64,000 nucleotides of DNA from JAVVTR01 sp036653535 (GTDB lineage Bacteria > Bacteroidota > Bacteroidia > Bacteroidales > P3): NCBI GenBank assembly GCA_036653535.1, contig JAVVTR010000001.1, forward strand, positions 124,001 to 188,000, read 5' to 3'. A program made the position numbers and the translations under genes. The notes under the pieces are model-generated. The model was not told the origin of the DNA, made no database searches, and saw only the letters and a program-made list of their open reading frames with translations. How positions within the stretch are numbered: position 1 is the first letter of the stretch; each line of letters begins with the position of its first letter. Below are positions 58,867-64,000 of the stretch, piece after piece.

Positions 58867-61186
58867 AAATTTGCTTGTAATCCGAAATTTTCCCGATAGA
58901 CTCCTCTTCCACCACCATTTTACCTCCTGTTACATGCCCTAAATATACCATAGGGATATGACTTTCTATCATAAAATCCATAAACTCGGATTCAACATTA
59001 GGATCTATAGAAACCACAATTCGCCCTTGAGCCTCCCCAAAAAGGTAAGAATCCACACGAAATTCTTCGTCCAACATAATATCAAAACCTAAATTATTAA
59101 CCATAGCCGATTCTAATAAGGCTACAATTAGGCCTCCATCCGAAACATCATGAGCAGAAGTAATAATTTTTTCATTAATTAAACCCATAATTACTTGATG
59201 TAGATTAAATTCCTCCTCCAAATCAAAGTAAGGGGCAGGAGAATATTTTTCTCCTCTATAGGCATATAAGTACTCCGAAGAGTTAATATCTTCCACGGCT
59301 TTACCAAGTAAGAAAATAGAGTCTCCTTTCTTTTCAAAAGCCAAGGTGGTTTGACGAGACTTATCTAACAAACCTATCATCCCAATAGTAGGAGTAGGAT
59401 AAACCGATTCTATTTGTTTACCCTTGCTATATTGATTATAAAAGCTAACATTTCCACCCGTTACCGGCGTATTAAACCTTTCACAAGCTTTCGTCATTCC
59501 TTTAATGGCTCCAACAAATTGCCAATATACTTCCGCATTATAAGGATTTCCAAAATTCAAACAATTGGTAATTGCTAAGGGGTATCCTCCCGTACATACT
59601 ATGTTTCGAGCCGCTTCAGCAACAGCAATTTGGGTTCCCACTAAAGGATTAGCAAAAACGTAACGAGCATTACAATCTACTGTCATGGCTAAAGCTCTAT
59701 CCGTATGTTTGAGGTTTACTACCGCCGCATCGGAAGGCTTATTTGTAGTCATATTTTTAGTTCCAACCATAGAGTCGTATTGTTCATACACCCAATGTTT
59801 AGAAGCTATATTTACACATCCACAAAGAAATTTAGTTACTTTTTCTACTTCCGACAATGCAACATCTGGAATTTTATTTATATCAAACCTTTTCGTTTGT
59901 GCAAAATATTTTGGTTCTTTATACTTCCTTTCATAAACCGGAGCACCTCCTCCCAAAACCAAAGTGGAGGCAGGCACATCGGCCACTAATTCTCCTTTTC
60001 TATAAAACAATAGGCGATCTTCATTTATCACTTCCCCTATTTGTTCGCAATTTAAATCCCATTTATCAAACACTGCCTTTACTAAATCTTCTTTCCCTTT
60101 CTGCACCACTACCAACATTCTCTCCTGAGATTCTGAAAGTAAAATTTCCCAAGCTTCCATGTTTTGCTGGCGAAGTGGCACTTTATCTAAATCTATCTTC
60201 ATTCCACTTCCGCCTTTTTCACTCATTTCAGAAGTAGAGCAAATAATACCTGCAGCACCCATATCTTGCATTCCCACTAAAGCCTTAGTAGTAATAACCT
60301 CCAAAGAAGCTTCCATTAAAAGCTTTTCCTGAAAAGGATCTCCAACTTGAATGGAGGGAATATCATTTGCTGAATTTTCCGTAATATCCGCAGAAGCGAA
60401 AGTAGCTCCATGTATTCCATCTTTTCCTGTGGAGGAACCCACAATAAAAACAGGATTGCCAAGCCCCTTAGCTACTGCAGAAATTAAATTTTCTTTATGC
60501 ATAATACCCACCGACATCGCATTAACTAAAGGATTGGTATTATAACATTCATCAAAACCAACTTCTCCCGCCACTACCGGCACCCCAAAAGCATTTCCAT
60601 AATCGCCTATACCTTTGACTACTCCCTTTATGAGATGCTTCGTATGCTCTTCGTTTATATCTCCAAAACGCAAAGAATTTAATTGTGCAATAGGACGTGC
60701 ACCCATAGTGAAAATATCACGATTTATACCACCTACCCCGGTAGCTGCCCCTTGATAAGGCTCTACAGCGCATGGGTGATTATGAGATTCTATTTTAAAA
60801 ACGCAGGCATAACCATCCCCTACATCTACCATTCCAGCATTTTCTTCTCCCGGAGCCACTAACATTTGTTCTCCCGATTTTGGAAGGGTCTTCAACCATT
60901 TGATAGAATTTTTATAAGAAGCATGCTCGCTCCACATCACCGAATAAATACTTAATTCAGTGAAATTAGGAGTGCGCCCTAATATGTTTTTTATTTTTTC
61001 AAATTCTTCGGGTAAAATTCCCAATTCTTCCACAGTTTCTAAAGTCACAGTCTCATGGGTTCTCCCCTGATCGGGCATAGTTTTAAAATTCGACATCGAA
61101 GTTTTTTTCATTCTTTCGTTTTTTTGGTCGGTATTTTTTTTCGCAGGAACCTTTTCGCCTGCTATAATATCTTTAGATTTTGTCAT
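58835..61186 (-). CDS. purL: Phosphoribosylformylglycinamidine synthase subunit PurL (small form)
   Basis: The 783-residue protein is the small, multi-subunit type of FGAM synthase that works with PurQ and PurS, not the ~1,200-residue fused form common in Bacteroidales. It has TPNFTELSIYSVMWSEHASYKNS (about 80-102), then KIESHNHPCAVEPYQGAATGVGG with the catalytic His (about 130-152), DMGAAGIICSTSEM, and a second half-module from about 455. The first ~35 residues are a charged extension not typical of the family. The start at 61186 forms an ATGA overlap with the udk stop, which supports it. It makes FGAM from FGAR, glutamine and ATP in purine synthesis. Confidence 0.95.
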   Translation of the reverse strand: MTKSKDIIAGEKVPAKKNTDQKNERMKKTSMSNFKTMPDQGRTHETVTLETVEELGILPEEFEKIKNILGRTPNFTELSIYSVMWSEHASYKNSIKWLKTLPKSGEQMLVAPGEENAGMVDVGDGYACVFKIESHNHPCAVEPYQGAATGVGGINRDIFTMGARPIAQLNSLRFGDINEEHTKHLIKGVVKGIGDYGNAFGVPVVAGEVGFDECYNTNPLVNAMSVGIMHKENLISAVAKGLGNPVFIVGSSTGKDGIHGATFASADITENSANDIPSIQVGDPFQEKLLMEASLEVITTKALVGMQDMGAAGIICSTSEMSEKGGSGMKIDLDKVPLRQQNMEAWEILLSESQERMLVVVQKGKEDLVKAVFDKWDLNCEQIGEVINEDRLLFYRKGELVADVPASTLVLGGGAPVYERKYKEPKYFAQTKRFDINKIPDVALSEVEKVTKFLCGCVNIASKHWVYEQYDSMVGTKNMTTNKPSDAAVVNLKHTDRALAMTVDCNARYVFANPLVGTQIAVAEAARNIVCTGGYPLAITNCLNFGNPYNAEVYWQFVGAIKGMTKACERFNTPVTGGNVSFYNQYSKGKQIESVYPTPTIGMIGLLDKSRQTTLAFEKKGDSIFLLGKAVEDINSSEYLYAYRGEKYSPAPYFDLEEEFNLHQVIMGLINEKIITSAHDVSDGGLIVALLESAMVNNLGFDIMLDEEFRVDSYLFGEAQGRIVVSIDPNVESEFMDFMIESHIPMVYLGHVTGGKMVVEEESIGKISDYKQIYDTAIESKLE

Positions 61187-61824
61187 ATCTTTTTTTTGTC
61201 GTTTTGAGGGGCGGAAATGCCCATGTGATGATATACATGAGAGGTGAGAATATTAATAGCCATTTCATTTTGTCCACCTTGAGGAATAATAATATCGGCA
61301 TATCGTTTGGTAGGTTCAATAAATTGCATGTGCATAGGCTTTACATATTTTTCGTAATGATCTAATACCTGATTATAATTACGTCCTCTTTCGAGTATAT
61401 CTCTACGAATAATACGCATCAACCTATCATCACTATCGGCATCCACAAAAACTTTAATATCCATACGTTCCCGCATCTGAGGGTTAGATAAAATAAGAAT
61501 CCCCTCCACTATAACTACTTCTGTAGGGTGAACCGTCACTGTTTCCTTGGCTCTAGCACAAGTGAGGTAGGAATAAATAGGCATTTCTACACTTTGACCT
61601 TCTTTGAGAAGATCTAAATGTTTCATTAATAAAGTAAATTCAATAGAAGAAGGATGATCGAAATTAATTTTTTTCTTTTCTTCGTCCCCTAAGGTTCCTT
61701 GATCTTTATAGTACGCATCCTGAGGTATAACAGTTACCGAAGAGGCATTAAAATTTTTGACAATTTTCTTTACTACTGTTGTTTTGCCAGACCCTGAGCC
61801 GCCGGCAATTCCAATAATCAACAT
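61183..61824 (-). CDS. udk: Uridine kinase
   Basis: The ATG at 61824 (MLIIGIAGGSGSGKTTV) is preferred over 61860 because it places the P-loop GGSGSGKTT (8-16) at the usual distance from the N-terminus. The 213-residue protein has DHPSSIEF (substrate loop, about 51-58), YSYLTCARAKETV, VVIVEGILIL (about 101-110) and RRDILERGRNYNQVLDHY, all standard for bacterial uridine/cytidine kinase in pyrimidine salvage. Its stop overlaps the purL ATG by four bases, so the two are translationally coupled. A weak promoter, TTG-N21-TACTTTTA, lies at complement 61849-61880. Confidence 0.94.
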   Translation of the reverse strand: MLIIGIAGGSGSGKTTVVKKIVKNFNASSVTVIPQDAYYKDQGTLGDEEKKKINFDHPSSIEFTLLMKHLDLLKEGQSVEMPIYSYLTCARAKETVTVHPTEVVIVEGILILSNPQMRERMDIKVFVDADSDDRLMRIIRRDILERGRNYNQVLDHYEKYVKPMHMQFIEPTKRYADIIIPQGGQNEMAINILTSHVYHHMGISAPQNDKKKI

Positions 61825-61945
61825 ATTTTTTCTTTTTCTTACAGATTGTAAAAGTAGCAAAAAAAAGGCAATTCAAGCAATGGTAGAGGAAATTTTTAAA
61901 CTTCCAAATGCTCCTCCGTGGTGGTCTTTTTATTATTAATCCTTT

Positions 61946-63022
61946 TTATTTTTTTACAAAACGCAAACAAGCTATCAACCAATCGGGTAATGGCTTTTTA
62001 GTATTAAATAATTTTAAATTTAAATAAACTCCGAATTTTTTAAGAACCGGTATTTTCCAAGTTTCTACATACTCTATTAAGGTTCCAGAAGGATCTTCAT
62101 TATAAGCAAAATGCCCAGCAGCATCTCCCATATCGAAATCGGAATTTATAGTTAAACTATAAACGGTAAACGGATAATTTAGTTTAGATCCCATTTCTCG
62201 TAAAGACTCCATGTAGCGAATATCATAACAAATTTGTATAAAACCTAACTCGCCCCACATCCTATTTTCAAAAATTCTATGAACCGAAGTTGGACGATCC
62301 AAAGCCTGAACCAATTCTATTTCTGAAGGCCCAAGCAGGCGAGAAAACGCACCCATTCTCGGTTTCTCGTGTCCTAATAAAACTCGTCTAAATCGACAAG
62401 CCGGTGTTCCTTGCTTACTAAAATCCTCAAATACATCTTCTTTATCACTATAGATCTTATCGTATCCTAGCATTTGTGAATAAAATCTTATAGCAGCAGT
62501 CATATCGTGGGTTCCCACTATAGCTCCATAAACCCCACCTGTAGGCTTGTTTTCTTCACGAAACCAAGAGGTAGCCGACTTTACTTCCAATACTTGGAAA
62601 AGATTTTTGAATGGATCTCTCACATAAAAATAATCCCTTCCCAAAGAATCTTGAAATATTTCCGTAACCTCCGCATGTTTATCTATGTAAAGTTTATGCG
62701 TTTTTAACACATTTTTACACTTTATTTTACACGCATAAATTCCATAATCACCGGGTAAAATATCAAACTCTGCTAATCTTGGCGTAATACTTTTATGCTG
62801 CCAAATTTCAAAACCACCCCCTCCTTGCAAATTCAACGCCAAAATAGCATGTCTTGCACGAGGTTCTCCCCCCGTATATGGCAACATATATTCGGCAGGA
62901 GCCTGCTCGTCAAAGACAATAACATCCGTTCCAAAAAATTCTTTATACCATTTCCACGCTATAGCCACATCAGCCACCCCTATTCCTATTTGTTGAATTC
63001 CTGAAACAATCGCTTTTTCCAT
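61946..63022 (-). CDS. Two-domain VOC (glyoxalase/dioxygenase superfamily) protein
   Basis: The ATG at 63022 (MEKAIVSGIQQIGIGVADV) starts directly with the first beta-strand of the fold. The 358-residue protein has two VOC halves: one beginning IQQIGIGVADVAIAWKWYKEFFGTDVIV (about 9-36) and ending DPFKNLFQVLEV, and one beginning YGAIVGTHDMTAAIRFYSQMLGYDKI (about 165-190) and ending EDPSGTLIEYVETW. The Glu of LIEYVE and the His of VGTHD are candidate metal ligands. The C-terminus is basic. The family includes glyoxalase I, epimerases and ring-cleaving dioxygenases; no specific reaction is proposed. It follows the SDR gene by 103 bases on the same strand. Confidence 0.8.
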   Translation of the reverse strand: MEKAIVSGIQQIGIGVADVAIAWKWYKEFFGTDVIVFDEQAPAEYMLPYTGGEPRARHAILALNLQGGGGFEIWQHKSITPRLAEFDILPGDYGIYACKIKCKNVLKTHKLYIDKHAEVTEIFQDSLGRDYFYVRDPFKNLFQVLEVKSATSWFREENKPTGGVYGAIVGTHDMTAAIRFYSQMLGYDKIYSDKEDVFEDFSKQGTPACRFRRVLLGHEKPRMGAFSRLLGPSEIELVQALDRPTSVHRIFENRMWGELGFIQICYDIRYMESLREMGSKLNYPFTVYSLTINSDFDMGDAAGHFAYNEDPSGTLIEYVETWKIPVLKKFGVYLNLKLFNTKKPLPDWLIACLRFVKK

Positions 63023-63125
63023 AATTTTATTTTTATATTGCCTTATCTTCGACAATTTAATATTTTCAAAAAATCTCTCTGTTTTAAAAAAAAACTATCT
63101 TTTAAATAGTCTCTCTACATGCAAC

Positions 63126-63905
63126 TTAATTAGGCTGTACTTTAGAAACTAAATAGTAATAAATGGCCGGAATATATCTTTTAAAATAAATCATCCATAC
63201 ATCTTTACGACACACATAAATCTCCTTTTTCTTTTTAGAAACGGCTTGTATAATACGAGAAGCGCACTTTGTAGCACTTATTCCATTGGCTTGGGCGTGA
63301 TCCATAATTCCATACTCTCGACCATCTTTAGTTAGAGCATGCAAAGAAACTTGAGTTAATATACGTCCGGGACAAACCACCGTAACAGAAATACCATCTT
63401 GTTCATTTTCGGCTCTCAATGTTTCATAAAATCCATGCATAGCATGCTTGGCTGCAGAATAGGCCGAGCGATGAGGAAAGCCAAAAATACCAACAATGCT
63501 ACTAACTGCTACAATGTGCCCGCTATGCCGTTCCAACATAGAAGGTAATACTGCTTTCGTCAAAAATACGCCACTAAAATAATCCACTTCCATAATTTTA
63601 CGATCTACACTTATAGGCGTTTCTTTTATTAAGGAACGTTGACTTATACCTCCATTATTAACAAGAATATCTACATATTTAAATTGCTGTAAAACCTTAT
63701 CGGCAGCGACAGCTAACGATTTTGGATCGGATAAATCCAAAGGAACAATAAAACAATTTTCGGGATGTGCGCATTCGTTTTTTACCCGTGTCAACTCCTG
63801 TTCATTTCTAGCAGAAAGAATAATTCGATTTCCTAACAAGGAGTATTTTTTCGCCAAAGCCTCCCCTATTCCGGAAGAGGCTCCTGTAATCCATATTTGC
63901 AACAT
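63126..63905 (-). CDS. Short-chain dehydrogenase/reductase (DHRS7B-like)
   Basis: The ATG at 63905 (MLQIWITGASSGIGEALAKKY) is preferred because it places the cofactor loop TGASSGIGE (7-15) at the normal position; the longer frame starts in sequence rich in aromatic and basic residues. The 259-residue protein has SARNE after beta-2, NNGGISQRS (about 83-91), the Ser of VSSIVG, catalytic YSAAK (about 150-154) and PGRILT. A hydrophobic, basic C-terminal end may touch the membrane. It resembles lipid- or ketone-reducing SDRs; the substrate is unknown. It and the VOC gene may form a two-gene operon. Confidence 0.85.
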   Translation of the reverse strand: MLQIWITGASSGIGEALAKKYSLLGNRIILSARNEQELTRVKNECAHPENCFIVPLDLSDPKSLAVAADKVLQQFKYVDILVNNGGISQRSLIKETPISVDRKIMEVDYFSGVFLTKAVLPSMLERHSGHIVAVSSIVGIFGFPHRSAYSAAKHAMHGFYETLRAENEQDGISVTVVCPGRILTQVSLHALTKDGREYGIMDHAQANGISATKCASRIIQAVSKKKKEIYVCRKDVWMIYFKRYIPAIYYYLVSKVQPN

Positions 63906-63963
63906 ATATTTTCTTTTCAGCCTTTGTTTTTTTGCTTTCCCAAGGTATGCAAAAAAAAGAAAG

Positions 63964-63971
63964 CAAATATA
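63964..63971 (-). promoter_or_regulatory. -7 box upstream of the SDR gene
   Basis: The complement of 63964-63971 reads TATATTTG, a full match to TAnnTTTG, about 59 bases before the SDR ATG at 63905. The -33 region lies at the very edge of the window and shows no TTG at the usual spacing. Confidence 0.4.
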
Positions 63972-64000
63972 CAAATTATAAAAGAATTTTGCTGAATAAC

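Overview
This 64 kb window is chromosomal DNA of an AT-rich member of the Bacteroidota, most likely a Bacteroidales-like anaerobe; rank below phylum is inference. The evidence is lineage-specific protein families (DUF4290, GH3-type acyl-amide synthetase, PorE/PorW-type secretion proteins, type IX secretion C-terminal domains, SprB repeats, zinc-less Tgt, MurA with Asp in place of the active-site Cys). There are also several promoters of the Bacteroidota form TTG-N20-TAnnTTTG, and Shine-Dalgarno sequences are generally absent. I see no phage, insertion sequence, tRNA, rRNA or CRISPR array. Most of the window is core genome, and the accessory-looking part is roughly 4.7-20 kb.

Layout. 0-4.4 kb, minus strand: F1Fo ATP synthase genes atpB-E-F-H-A-G, with atpG cut by the window edge and no atpD/atpC next to them. 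4.75-13.3 kb, plus strand: a 2,337-residue secreted protein with about 19 SprB repeats and a type IX sorting domain, then a shorter fibronectin-type-III protein that looks like the front end of a much larger family. 13.6-18.9 kb: a PlsC-like acyltransferase and a DUF819 membrane protein (minus), a chorismatase-like enzyme (plus) and tgt (minus). 19.2-23.8 kb, plus: a tight operon of GT2 glycosyltransferase, ECF sigma factor, LptF/G-type permease, GH3 protein and a DivIC/FtsB-like protein. 23.9-28.9 kb: priA (minus), then DUF4290 protein and murA (plus). 28.9-35.8 kb, minus: rimP-nusA-infB-tilS, preceded by a good promoter and an intrinsic terminator in the leader. 36.1-38.8 kb, plus: FkbM methyltransferase, MBL hydrolase and thyA. 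38.9-40.5 kb: an SDR (minus) and a PepSY-like secreted protein (plus). 40.5-64 kb, almost all minus: PduO-type adenosyltransferase, S9 peptidase, PorE-like OmpA protein, TPR protein, PPi-type phosphofructokinase, alpha/beta hydrolase, RluD-type pseudouridine synthase, a type IX cargo protein, PASTA protein, polA, PorW/SprE, purL, udk, a VOC protein and an SDR.

How the parts fit. Two envelope components of the type IX secretion system (PorE-like and PorW/SprE) and two proteins with type A sorting domains (the giant repeat protein and the 686-residue protein at 50.5 kb) occur in one window, so this organism probably has a working type IX system that displays a long repeat adhesin. The remaining genes are mainly energy metabolism, translation and transcription factors, replication/repair, nucleotide synthesis and cell envelope.

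The main points for follow-up are: intrinsic-terminator hairpins in the rimP leader and inside the first codons of the S9 peptidase gene; a DNA polymerase I whose proofreading residues are all replaced; a lone chorismatase-like gene; a pair of long perfect palindromes at 13.4 kb; and a (ATGG)13 array fused to a terminator-like hairpin after thyA. Start codons were moved inward from the longest open frame where a signal peptide, family N-terminus or operon spacing favoured it; each case is stated.
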